This document shows positions 7,201-14,608 of a stretch of DNA of 39,020 nucleotides, in pieces. The notes beneath the pieces were generated by a model, which saw only the letters and a program-made list of their open reading frames with translations, was not told where the DNA came from and searched no databases. The stretch comes from Deltaproteobacteria bacterium (lineage in GTDB: Bacteria > Desulfobacterota > Desulfobulbia > Desulfobulbales > Desulfurivibrionaceae): positions 1 to 39,020 of the forward strand of contig JAJZRO010000005.1 of assembly GCA_021802645.1 (NCBI GenBank), read 5' to 3'. The position numbers and the translations under genes are program-made. The first letter of the stretch is position 1, and each line of letters begins with the position of its first letter.

Positions 7201-8802
7201 TCAGGGTGTCGCCGGGAGCGCCCGCCGGCAGGCGATGGCGAAATCCTCCGGATAGTGGCCGTTGATCCAGCGGAGTTGCGCCTCGGAAAAAGCCCCCATG
7301 GAGTAGGGCAGCTTGGGCAGCAGGCTGTAGAGGAGCCGCTGATCGGTATCCGGATTGTCGATCCGTTTCGAATATTCGATGCTGGTGACCAGCCGGGCGC
7401 CGAGTTTGGCCAACGCCTGCTGGGCTAACAGTAATGCCCGGTCCAGACTGGCGCGGCAGGCGGTGTCCGCCTCAAGGATGTTGCCTACCGCCCCCTTGGT
7501 CATGATCTGCACCTCCCACTGGGACACCTGCGCCTTGGGCACGAAGAGGAGCACCTGGTCGTCCTCGTGGATGACGAGGCTTGCCGCATCCGTACGGCCG
7601 TCCATGCGCTGGTTGGCGCGGATGGCGTTCAAATAGCTGGCAAAGAACCCTTGGCCGGTTTCGGCGCGGAAACGGGCACCGTGGTCGGCGATCTGGTCGC
7701 CGTTCGAGAAGGCAGGGAGCGATGCGGCTGGGTCATTGCCGCTGTGATAGCCCGTTACTGTCGGCGGCACCAGGGCGTACTGCTGGTGGATCTGCTGGTG
7801 CGAGGCGTGGAGCCGGTAGCCGCTGCCGGCAAAGTCGAAGCCGAAGTTCCAGCCCCAGAGGATGCCGGTGTAGGGCAGGGTGCCGGGGGCGATCCGGCCG
7901 AGGGTCGCCACGATCTGCTGCCGTAACCCCTCCAGTTCTGCCACCGTGAGCCCGCGGCGGCTCGCGTTCATGCTGATCCCCACCATCTCGGCGAGCCGCA
8001 CATAGGTGCGCTGGTAGTAGAGGTGCCTGAGCCCGGTCATGTCGGCCAGGGTGAGGTCGCCGATTCGGTAGCGCACCGCGTCGTCCGCCATGTTGGCCGC
8101 ATAATGGCCGCCGGCAATGTACGAGTTGCGACGGAGATACTCGAAGACGTGAGTCGCCTCGCCGGGGCCGCCGTACTCGCCGACGATCTCGCTCCCCCCC
8201 TGGGCGCCCGGCCTGAGCACCATCACCCTTTTGTAGGCATCCGGCAAAGCGGGGTTGTTGACCACGGTTTCGAAGAGGTCGTGGTCCATAATCACCGGCC
8301 GGGGGCCGTGTGTGCCGTGCTCATACCGCAGGCCATTTGGCTGGCCCTTGCCATCGTGGGTCAAGGCGCAGCTCAGTTCGGCGAGCAAGGCGCATTCCTG
8401 CGGATCGGTGGAGGTGGCGGCCAGGGTGATGCGCAGCGGTTGGGGCAGGCGGCGCAGAAAGGCCTGGTGCTCCTCGCCGGCCAGATCACCGAGTGAGACC
8501 GGCGCCGGGGCGGGCAGTCGGATGGCGGCCGGGTCGGCGGCCTTGGCCTCGGCCCACGACCTGCTGATGTAGGTGGTGCCGCGGAAGGCAAAGGGATTGG
8601 CGATCTCGTAGACCCAATCCGCCGCCGGCACGGCAACGTCGCCCGGCGGGAAATTGCGACCATTGTCGAGCACGGTGCCATCGGGCAGGGAACCCAGGGG
8701 GGCGAGATGGTCCTGCGGTCGCAGGTTGCGGACCGTATAGGATGGCTGGTGGAGGCCGAAGACAAAACGGCCATCGGCAGTGACACAGGTGCGAAGCGGC
8801 AT
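7201..8802 (-). CDS. Uncharacterised 533-residue protein, possibly distant GalT/HIT-like
   Basis: A soluble protein without signal peptide or membrane segments; I do not recognise the family with certainty. About residues 310-350 contain the cluster R-L-H-A-S-H-Q-Q-I-H-Q-Q, which resembles the H-P-H-x-Q nucleotidyl-transfer motif of galactose-1-phosphate uridylyltransferases. The earlier G-D-L-T-L-A-D-M-T-G-L-R-H-L segment is also GalT-like in layout. An N-terminal N-P-F-A-F-R-G-T-T-Y-I-S segment and the D-H-D-L-F-E-T-V-V-N-N-P motif are further landmarks. The start lies 2 nt after the thiD stop with GGAGGA upstream, so the two are cotranscribed and probably coupled. A nucleotidyl-transfer or sugar-phosphate role is only a hypothesis. 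Confidence 0.6.
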   Translation of the reverse strand: MPLRTCVTADGRFVFGLHQPSYTVRNLRPQDHLAPLGSLPDGTVLDNGRNFPPGDVAVPAADWVYEIANPFAFRGTTYISRSWAEAKAADPAAIRLPAPAPVSLGDLAGEEHQAFLRRLPQPLRITLAATSTDPQECALLAELSCALTHDGKGQPNGLRYEHGTHGPRPVIMDHDLFETVVNNPALPDAYKRVMVLRPGAQGGSEIVGEYGGPGEATHVFEYLRRNSYIAGGHYAANMADDAVRYRIGDLTLADMTGLRHLYYQRTYVRLAEMVGISMNASRRGLTVAELEGLRQQIVATLGRIAPGTLPYTGILWGWNFGFDFAGSGYRLHASHQQIHQQYALVPPTVTGYHSGNDPAASLPAFSNGDQIADHGARFRAETGQGFFASYLNAIRANQRMDGRTDAASLVIHEDDQVLLFVPKAQVSQWEVQIMTKGAVGNILEADTACRASLDRALLLAQQALAKLGARLVTSIEYSKRIDNPDTDQRLLYSLLPKLPYSMGAFSEAQLRWINGHYPEDFAIACRRALPATP

Positions 8803-8804
8803 GG

Positions 8805-9632
8805 TTATGGGGTCCTCCGGACGAGATGGTGGAGCAGGGGGCCGGTGCCGTGGCCAAGGGAGAGGTCGGCGCTCTGTTCGATGAGCGCCGCCACCAAGCG
8901 GCTGGCTTCGCGGAAGGCCTTCTCGTAGGAGCCGGTTAGGGCATGGCAGGCGGCCAGGGCCGAGGCAAAGGTGCAGCCGGTGCCGTGGAGGTTGCGGCTG
9001 GCAAGGCGGGGATGACGGTGTTCACTGGTGGCGAGGCTCCCGTCGGGCCGCCGCTGGTAGAGCAGATCGACGATCTCCCTCCCGGCCTCGTCCCGGTGGC
9101 CGCCGGTCACCGCCATGGCCGCCAGGCGCGGGTGGCGCTGGAAAAGGGCGGTGGCCGCGGCGGTGATTTCGGTGGCCGTGGCGCAGGGCAGGCCGGATAA
9201 CGCCGCCAGTTCCGGCAGGTTCGGGGTCAGGACCGTGGCCCGGTCAAGCAGTTGGGCCAGAGCGGCGCGCGCCTCGCCCGCGAGCAGCGATTGTCCGGTG
9301 CCGGCCTTGAGCACCGGATCGTAGACCACCTCGCCGGAAAAATCACGGAGTATCCCGCCAATGGCGCTGGCAATGGCGGCGCTGCCCACCATGCCGATCT
9401 TGACATGGGAAACCGGCAGATCGTCGAGCACCGCCCGGATCTGCTCCGTTACCAGGAGTGGGTCCAGCGGGGTGAAGGAGCGCACCCCCAAGGTGTTCTG
9501 CACGGTGAGGCAGGTGACGGCGGCCGCGCCATAGACGCCGAGGGTGGCGAAGGTCTTGAGGTCCGCCTGGATGCCGGCCCCGCCCGAGGGGTCGGAGCCG
9601 GCGATCGAGAGCACTACGGGAGGCGCGGCCAT
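8805..9632 (-). CDS. thiD: Hydroxymethylpyrimidine (phosphate) kinase
   Basis: A 275-residue ribokinase-fold enzyme phosphorylating HMP and HMP-P for thiamin synthesis. The N-terminus shows S-I-A-G-S-D-P-S-G-G-A-G-I-Q-A-D, a ThiD signature. D-P-V-L-K-A-G-T-G lies mid-protein and the anion-hole/catalytic motif N-L-H-G-T-G-C-T-F-A-S-A lies near the C-terminus. The length is normal and there is no fused ThiE or ThiN domain. It lies 12 nt after slyD and 2 nt before the unknown 533-residue gene, so the three form an operon. No THI-box riboswitch was seen upstream. Confidence 0.93.
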   Translation of the reverse strand: MAAPPVVLSIAGSDPSGGAGIQADLKTFATLGVYGAAAVTCLTVQNTLGVRSFTPLDPLLVTEQIRAVLDDLPVSHVKIGMVGSAAIASAIGGILRDFSGEVVYDPVLKAGTGQSLLAGEARAALAQLLDRATVLTPNLPELAALSGLPCATATEITAAATALFQRHPRLAAMAVTGGHRDEAGREIVDLLYQRRPDGSLATSEHRHPRLASRNLHGTGCTFASALAACHALTGSYEKAFREASRLVAALIEQSADLSLGHGTGPLLHHLVRRTP

Positions 9633-9644
9633 GGACCTACCGGG

Positions 9645-10166
9645 TCAGCTGCAACCCTTGCAGGAAGAAGCGCAGCCGCCATTGTGAGCGGCCTGGGGCG
9701 CACACCCGCTGCAACCGCCACCGCCCTCAGGCTGAGCGATGGACTGGAGGGTGAGGGTGAAGGTGAGGGATTGGCCGGCGAGCGGGTGGTTGAAGTCCAC
9801 GGTCACCGTGGTATCGGCAATCGCCACCACGGTGGCTGGCACCTGTTGCGGCTTGCCCTCCTGCTCCACGGTGAGGCCGAGCACCATGCCGCGGCTCAGT
9901 TCCCGCGGGCCGAAGGTGTCGCGCGGCACCTCGATCACCAATTCTTCGCGGCGGGGGCCGTACGCCTCCTCCGCCGACAGGGTGATGGTCTTGGTCTCCC
10001 CGGTGGCCATGCCGATCACCGCCTGTTCGAAGGCGGGCATGACGCTCTGGTCGCCGATCTGAAAGGAGAGAGGGCCGGTGTCCTTGGATGATTCGAAGAC
10101 CTCGCCGTTGGCGAGTTGGCCGTTGTAGAGGATGGTCACGGTGTCGTTCTGCTGGGCGTGTTGCAT
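9645..10166 (-). CDS. slyD: SlyD-like FKBP-type peptidyl-prolyl isomerase
   Basis: A 173-residue protein. Residues 1-70 and 120-145 form the FKBP domain (N-D-T-V-T-I-L-Y-N-G near the N-terminus) and the middle is the IF chaperone flap (E-E-A-Y-G-P-R-R). V-D-F-N-H-P-L-A-G is the SlyD signature. The last 25 residues are a cysteine/glycine-rich tail with seven cysteines, which should bind metal such as nickel or zinc in place of the histidine-rich tail of E. coli SlyD. It assists folding and possibly metallocentre assembly. AGGAGT lies 9 nt upstream of the ATG. Confidence 0.92.
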   Translation of the reverse strand: MQHAQQNDTVTILYNGQLANGEVFESSKDTGPLSFQIGDQSVMPAFEQAVIGMATGETKTITLSAEEAYGPRREELVIEVPRDTFGPRELSRGMVLGLTVEQEGKPQQVPATVVAIADTTVTVDFNHPLAGQSLTFTLTLQSIAQPEGGGGCSGCAPQAAHNGGCASSCKGCS

Positions 10167-10205
10167 GCTCGATAGACTCCTGCTGCGGGTTGCTCAAGGT
10201 GGCGA

Positions 10206-10236
10206 AGCGAAGCCGCTATTATGCCCAAGCTTCGCT
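10206..10236. promoter_or_regulatory. Inverted repeat straddling the slyD -10 box
   Basis: AGCGAAG (10206-10212) and CTTCGCT (10230-10236) are perfect 7-bp arms 17 nt apart, with the -10 hexamer of the slyD promoter between them. This is the position expected of a repressor operator; the regulator is unknown. Confidence 0.35.
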
Positions 10237-10246
10237 GAAAGATCAA
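10218..10246 (-). promoter_or_regulatory. slyD: Sigma70 promoter for slyD-thiD
   Basis: On the minus strand TTGATC and CATAAT (4/6 and 5/6) are separated by 17 nt. The predicted start near 10211 gives a leader of about 45 nt with an AGGAGT ribosome site. Confidence 0.6.
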
Positions 10247-10274
10247 GTAGATGATGCGCGGCTGGCGCCGCGGC

Positions 10275-10490
10275 CTAGAGCCGATCCCGCAGAAATTTGA
10301 GGCCGAGGAGCAGAAGCGGCAAGAGGTGGAAACAGAGATCGAAGATGTCCAGCGGGCGCTTGAGCGTGCCGTTTTTCAGCATGATGAGTTTTTCCACCAC
10401 GTGCGGCATGGGGAAGATGGGGGCGATCAGCATGAAGCCCGCAATGAGAAAAAGCAGGGGGTAGGAAATGTGGTCGAGAAAGGCGAACAT
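10275..10490 (-). CDS. Small two-TM membrane protein
   Basis: A 71-residue protein with two hydrophobic helices (residues 9-28 and 53-67) joined by a conserved-looking polar loop H-V-V-E-K-L-I-M-L-K-N-G-T-L-K-R-P. I have seen similar short proteins in related anaerobes, but no function is known. It starts 3 nt after the stop of the 470-residue helical protein on the same strand, so the two are surely cotranscribed and probably translationally coupled. Confidence 0.7.
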   Translation of the reverse strand: MFAFLDHISYPLLFLIAGFMLIAPIFPMPHVVEKLIMLKNGTLKRPLDIFDLCFHLLPLLLLGLKFLRDRL

Positions 10491-10493
10491 ATT

Positions 10494-11912
10494 TTAATAT
10501 ACCTCAAATTGGTCGGTCCAGCTCTCAATTTTGGCCACCAGCCGCCCTACCGTCATCTTGCCCTTGGCCTCGTTCTTGTCGCTGCGATCCTCCATCACCA
10601 TGAACTCGACCAGTTTGTAGTTGTTCACATACTGTTCCAGCCGGGTGCCGTAGGTATCGATGAGGTTTTTCATGAATTGGAACAGCGCATCATAGGGAAA
10701 GGGCTGGTTGTAGCCATCCAGTTGATTTTCGAGGAAGTTTTTCAGCTTCGTCAGATCGGATTCGGTGGTGCCGTAATAGGTGTGGCAGGAATTGAGCACG
10801 GCCACCGCCTTGTCCTGAAGTTCGACGGTGGAGATCGACTTCTGGCCGGTGAGTGATTGGAACAGGAGTTTCAGCGTGCGGACGAAGCCCTGCACGCCCA
10901 GAAAGAAATCCGGCACCTTTTCCGCCGCCACCGTGGCCGGGTTGAGCGGCGAGTCGCTTTTGAGTATCTGGTGTTTGATCTCCTCCCGCAGGGGACCGGA
11001 GATGGTGGCATACAGGAGATCGAGGTGCTTGAGGAAGACCGGCAGGAGCTCCATCTGCCGCAGGGCCTTGGCCCGGTTGTAAAGGGCGGAGAGGGCGTTG
11101 CCCACCGCCAGGGTGACCTCGGGCAGGTTTTGGATCACGGCGGCCAGTTCGGCCTCCCGGAGTTTTTCGGTCTGCTGGATCACGGTCGCGATTTTTTCCA
11201 ACTCGCCGGGCGGATACTGGTGGAAGTCCTCGATATAGGCCTTGATTTGATCGGCGGCCTTGACCGCGACATAGACCTGGTGTTCCAGCACCGCGGCCGC
11301 CAGTCCCGGCAGTCCTTTGGTCTCGATGGCTTTGAATTTCTGTTCCAGCTTGGCTGCCCTGGCCTGGCAGCGGGACAACGACGGTCCCGCCTCCTCCTGA
11401 TGCGATTCATTGACAAAGCAGAAGAAGCGGTACCCCTCGTCCACGCGATCGGCATGGATTTCTTTGTATTTTTTGGCCTGCGGGATGAGAGCGGTGAAGG
11501 TCAGCTGTTCGCGCAACTTCTTCTGGCCGGCAAGTAACAGAGAACATTGTTCCTTGAGCGCGGTAAGCGGTCCCCCCAGCAGGTCGCATTCCCCTTCCAG
11601 CCGCTTGGCCAGAGCTAATGCCGCCTCAGGCTTGATCCCCCGGCGTTTCAGATCGAGGGCCAGGCTTTGCAGCTCGTTTTCCAGACGTTCGACCTGACGC
11701 AGGATTTCTTTGGGCGCGGATTTATAAACGTCGAGGGCCTTCTTGTAGTTGTCGGTAAGGCCGAAGGCCTCGAAGAGCTGGCCCGCCTTTTCGAAGTTGA
11801 CCCGATCCCATTGGCGCAGTTCCTCGTTGGCCATGAGCGAGTTGATCGCGGTCATGGTGGTTTGCAGTACCGAGTGGAGCTGCGCGATGATGGCCTGGGG
11901 TGTGTCGCTCAT
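10494..11912 (-). CDS. Uncharacterised helical cytoplasmic protein
   Basis: A 472-residue protein, almost all predicted alpha-helix with charged heptad-like stretches (for example residues 75-160 and 185-260) and no membrane segment or signal peptide. I do not recognise a family. Landmarks are D-R-V-D-E-G-Y-R-F-F-C-F-V-N-E-S near residue 155, Y-Y-G-T-T-E-S-D-L near 380 and a C-terminal G-R-L-V-A-K-I-E-S-W. ATG 11912 (MSDTPQAI) is preferred to a GTG at 11942, though neither has a clear ribosome site. It is followed after 3 nt by the small membrane protein, which suggests a joint membrane-linked role. Confidence 0.7.
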   Translation of the reverse strand: MSDTPQAIIAQLHSVLQTTMTAINSLMANEELRQWDRVNFEKAGQLFEAFGLTDNYKKALDVYKSAPKEILRQVERLENELQSLALDLKRRGIKPEAALALAKRLEGECDLLGGPLTALKEQCSLLLAGQKKLREQLTFTALIPQAKKYKEIHADRVDEGYRFFCFVNESHQEEAGPSLSRCQARAAKLEQKFKAIETKGLPGLAAAVLEHQVYVAVKAADQIKAYIEDFHQYPPGELEKIATVIQQTEKLREAELAAVIQNLPEVTLAVGNALSALYNRAKALRQMELLPVFLKHLDLLYATISGPLREEIKHQILKSDSPLNPATVAAEKVPDFFLGVQGFVRTLKLLFQSLTGQKSISTVELQDKAVAVLNSCHTYYGTTESDLTKLKNFLENQLDGYNQPFPYDALFQFMKNLIDTYGTRLEQYVNNYKLVEFMVMEDRSDKNEAKGKMTVGRLVAKIESWTDQFEVY

Positions 11913-11942
11913 GGGAAACAAAACGGTTTGGGTAAATGTCAC

Positions 11943-12303
11943 GGGAGAAACTGCGGGAAATCAACCCGCGCCAGCCGTATATAACAGATTTCCCTGGCAG
12001 GGAGGAACAGAAAAAAGTACTCTGCGCCGGAAGGGCGCCAGCGGCCGATGTTGCCGGGAAAGACTTGACAAATCGGGCGGATAGGCTATGCTGCCACTTC
12101 TTTTTGGCAACCATGGCGTTGGGTGCGACAACTCTTTGAGAGATCGTTGGGCACCGCAGACGCCCGTTGCCGACGGCCAAGGCAGGCCATCGTGCCGGTT
12201 CCGCTCCGCCTGCCTGATGCATGTTCCCGCCAAGGAAAAGGGAAGCAACGGGGACGGATAAGGCAGCTTCGGACTCACGAACGATTAGGTAAGGAAGAAC
12301 ACG
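11943..12303. other. Divergent intergenic region with long hisI leader
   Basis: No gene seen in 360 nt between the divergent helical-protein and hisI genes. It holds the hisI promoter and then a leader of about 205 nt with an 8-bp stem AGGCAGGC / GCCTGCCT (12180-12187 with 12208-12215). No histidine-rich leader peptide or known riboswitch was found. An AT-rich TATATA at about 11978 may serve the minus-strand gene, but no -35 was convincing. Confidence 0.5.
12065..12092 (+). promoter_or_regulatory. hisI: Sigma70 promoter for hisIG
   Basis: A perfect TTGACA (12065-12070) is followed after 16 nt by TATGCT (4/6). Transcription would start near 12099. Confidence 0.6.
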
Positions 12304-12306
12304 GTG

Positions 12307-12684
12307 ATGATCACCCTGCGCTTTGACAAGGGCAATGGCCTCATTCCCGCCATTGCCCAGGATTATAAGACCGGCGAGGTGCTGATGCTGGCCTATGTCA
12401 ACGAAGAGGCCTGGCGGCAGACCCTCGCCACCGGCAAGGCCCACTACTGGAGCCGCAGCCGCAACAAGATCTGGCTCAAGGGCGAATCGTCCGGCCATGT
12501 GCAGCTGGTGAAGGAGATTCTGATCGATTGCGATGCCGACACCGTGCTCTACAAGGTGGAGCAGTTGGGCGGCGCCGCCTGCCACACCGGCCACCGCAGT
12601 TGTTTCCATCGGGTGGTGCAGGGCGGGGAATTGGCCGTGGTGGGCGAACGGGTATTTGATCCGGCGGAGGTATACAAGCAATGA
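12307..12684 (+). CDS. hisI: Phosphoribosyl-AMP cyclohydrolase
   Basis: A 125-residue single-domain HisI, third step of histidine synthesis, opening the adenine ring of PR-AMP. The metal ligands are visible: D-C-D-A-D for magnesium, and the zinc cysteines in the C-H-T-G-H-R-S-C-F motif plus the one in D-C-D. W-S-R-S-R is the substrate-binding motif. No HisE domain is fused. The start may be ATG 12307 or GTG 12304; AAGGAA is 11 or 8 nt upstream. The stop overlaps the hisG start by ATGA, indicating coupling. Confidence 0.95.
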   Translation: MITLRFDKGNGLIPAIAQDYKTGEVLMLAYVNEEAWRQTLATGKAHYWSRSRNKIWLKGESSGHVQLVKEILIDCDADTVLYKVEQLGGAACHTGHRSCFHRVVQGGELAVVGERVFDPAEVYKQ

Positions 12685-13553
12685 ACGTGTTGAAACTCGG
12701 CATTCCCAAAGGGAGCCTGGAGAAGGCGACCATCGAACTCTTCGAGAAATCGGGCTGGAGCATCAAGCTCTCCTCCCGCAACTACTTCCCCGAGATCGAC
12801 GATCCGGAACTCGCCTGCTCCATCTGCCGGCCCCAGGAGATGTCCGCCTATGTGGAAAAGGGGGTGCTCGACGCCGGCATCACCGGCAAGGACTGGACCC
12901 TTGAGAACGAGTCCGACGTGGTGGTGGTGGCGGATCTCGTCTATTCCAAGGTGAGCAAGCGGCCCACCCGCTGGGTGCTGGCGGTGCCGGGCGATTCCGA
13001 CATCCATAAGGTCGAGGACCTCGAGGGCAAGAAGATCGCCACCGAACTGGTCCGCTACACCAAGAAGTTCTTTGCCGAGCGCAAGATCAACGTCGATATC
13101 GCCTTCTCCTGGGGCGCCACCGAGGCCAAGGTGGTCTCAGGGCTGGCGGACGCCATCGTCGAGGTGACCGAGACCGAGTCCACCATCCGGGCCCACGGCC
13201 TCAAGATCATCCACGAGCTGATGACCTCCAATACCCAGCTCATCGTCAACAAGGCGGCCTGGCAGGACCCGTGGAAGCGGGAGAAGATCGAGAACATCGC
13301 CCTGCTGCTGCAAGGGGCGCTGCGGGCCGACAAACTGGTGGGGCTCAAGATGAACGTCCCCCAGCAGAAGCTCGATCAGGTCATTGCCCTGTTGCCGAGC
13401 CTTAATGCCCCGACGGTTTCCCCCCTCTACCAGACCGACTGGTTCTCGGTGGAGACGGTGATCTCCGAGCACGAGGTGCGGGACCTCATCCCCCGGCTGC
13501 TGAAATCCGGCGCCGAGGGGATCATCGAATACTCCCTCAACAAGGTCATCTGA
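12681..13553 (+). CDS. hisG: ATP phosphoribosyltransferase, long form
   Basis: A 290-residue HisG-long, first committed step of histidine synthesis (ATP plus PRPP). The N-terminal L-G-I-P-K-G-S-L and D-A-G-I-T-G-K-D-W motifs mark the catalytic fold. [12 protein letters not shown] binds PRPP. The last about 75 residues form the ACT-like regulatory domain that binds histidine, so it needs no HisZ. It starts inside the hisI stop (ATGA). hisI and hisG stand alone here, without the rest of the his operon. Confidence 0.96.
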   Translation: MNVLKLGIPKGSLEKATIELFEKSGWSIKLSSRNYFPEIDDPELACSICRPQEMSAYVEKGVLDAGITGKDWTLENESDVVVVADLVYSKVSKRPTRWVLAVPGDSDIHKVEDLEGKKIATELVRYTKKFFAERKINVDIAFSWGATEAKVVSGLADAIVEVTETESTIRAHGLKIIHELMTSNTQLIVNKAAWQDPWKREKIENIALLLQGALRADKLVGLKMNVPQQKLDQVIALLPSLNAPTVSPLYQTDWFSVETVISEHEVRDLIPRLLKSGAEGIIEYSLNKVI

Positions 13554-13588
13554 CCGCACCGGCGATCAGGCTGAGACGGGGAACGGAC

Positions 13589-14170
13589 GTGCGGTGCAGT
13601 GAGGTGGAGTTCGTCGATAGTGTCTTTTCCCTGAAGCGGTTGCCAGAGGCGGACCTGCCCGAGGTCGCCTTTGCCGGCCGTTCCAACGTCGGCAAATCGA
13701 GCCTGATGAACCGGCTCTTGAACCGCAAGGCGCTGGTCAAGGTGAGCGCCAAGCCGGGCAAGACCCAGAGCCTTAATTTCTTCCGGGTGGACAAGCGCTG
13801 CTACTTCGTCGACCTGCCGGGCTACGGCTTCGCCAAGGTGGACAAGAAGGTGCAGGATGCCTGGCAGGCGCTTATTTCCGGCTACCTCGAAGCGCGGGCG
13901 ACCCTGCGCTGCGTGGTGGTCATCGTCGATCTCCGCCATGAGCCCAAGGAGCTCGATCGCATGCTCATCGATTGGCTGCGGGCCAAGGGCATCTTTCACT
14001 TGCTGGTCTATACCAAGATGGACAAGCTTTCCCGCAACGAACAGGCCAAACAGGCCCGCTTGCTGGATGCGGGGTTCGGGGTGGCGGCCGGCGACCGCCT
14101 GCTTTTTTCCGCCAAGACCGGCGAGGGGCGGGAGGCGTTGCTCGAAAGACTTGACGACCTGCTGATGTAG
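13589..14170 (+). CDS. engB: Ribosome-biogenesis GTPase EngB/YsxC
   Basis: A 193-residue TRAFAC GTPase needed for 50S subunit assembly. G1 is G-R-S-N-V-G-K-S-S (residues 30-38), G2 includes P-G-K-T-Q, G3 is D-L-P-G-Y-G, G4 is T-K-M-D-K and G5 is S-A-K. The length matches the family. The start at GTG 13589 is the only suitable codon after the hisG stop; the ribosome site (GGGGA) is weak. It follows hisG by 35 nt and is probably cotranscribed. Confidence 0.95.
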   Translation: MRCSEVEFVDSVFSLKRLPEADLPEVAFAGRSNVGKSSLMNRLLNRKALVKVSAKPGKTQSLNFFRVDKRCYFVDLPGYGFAKVDKKVQDAWQALISGYLEARATLRCVVVIVDLRHEPKELDRMLIDWLRAKGIFHLLVYTKMDKLSRNEQAKQARLLDAGFGVAAGDRLLFSAKTGEGREALLERLDDLLM

Positions 14171-14217
14171 TGTTCTATTAACTGCTTAAGCGATACGGGT
14201 GTCGATAACCGGGGGGA

Positions 14218-14227
14218 TTGTCGACAA
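14218..14227. promoter_or_regulatory. Palindrome upstream of the two-CW gene
   Basis: TTGTCGACAA is a perfect 10-bp palindrome 33 nt before the two-CW start. It could be an operator; nothing else supports this. Confidence 0.15.
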
Positions 14228-14260
14228 ATCTCTACGGCATGGAATGGGGAGGTGACGGCG

Positions 14261-14554
14261 ATGGGCAGCGTGCGGGAATGGCCTTGTTGGGAAATCACCA
14301 AATGCGTCAGCGAGGATTGCTGCCTGTCCCGGGGACAGGAACTCCACGCCAAGCCGTGCTGGGAGATTGCCAGCGAACTCGATGACTACCGCAGCGCCCT
14401 CAATGTCTGCAAGGACTGCATCGTCTATGTCTCCAAGCAGGGTTCCTCCACCCTGAGCGAGGCGGAGCTGGAGGCGATCGTCAGCGCGAAAAGAGTGGAG
14501 TGCGTGCTGGTGCAGAAATGCCCCAACTACAAGCGGGAGAAGAAGATCGCCTGA
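14261..14554 (+). CDS. Two-CW domain cysteine-rich protein
   Basis: A 97-residue cytoplasmic protein with ten cysteines in the two-CW layout: C-W-E-I-T-K-C near the N-terminus, then a C-C pair, K-P-C-W-E-I-A, and C-K-D-C-I-V-Y-V. These probably bind a metal or an iron-sulfur cluster. Proteins of this kind are common in sulfate- and metal-reducing deltaproteobacteria and have no known function. I chose ATG 14261 because GGGGAGG lies 8 nt upstream; an in-frame GTG at 14252 overlaps that site. It lies 90 nt after engB and converges on lepA. Confidence 0.75.
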   Translation: MGSVREWPCWEITKCVSEDCCLSRGQELHAKPCWEIASELDDYRSALNVCKDCIVYVSKQGSSTLSEAELEAIVSAKRVECVLVQKCPNYKREKKIA

Positions 14555-14608
14555 GCGCAATCCCGCTCGTCTTTCGTGATGCCGCCAACGTCCGGTGACG
14601 GAGACGGC

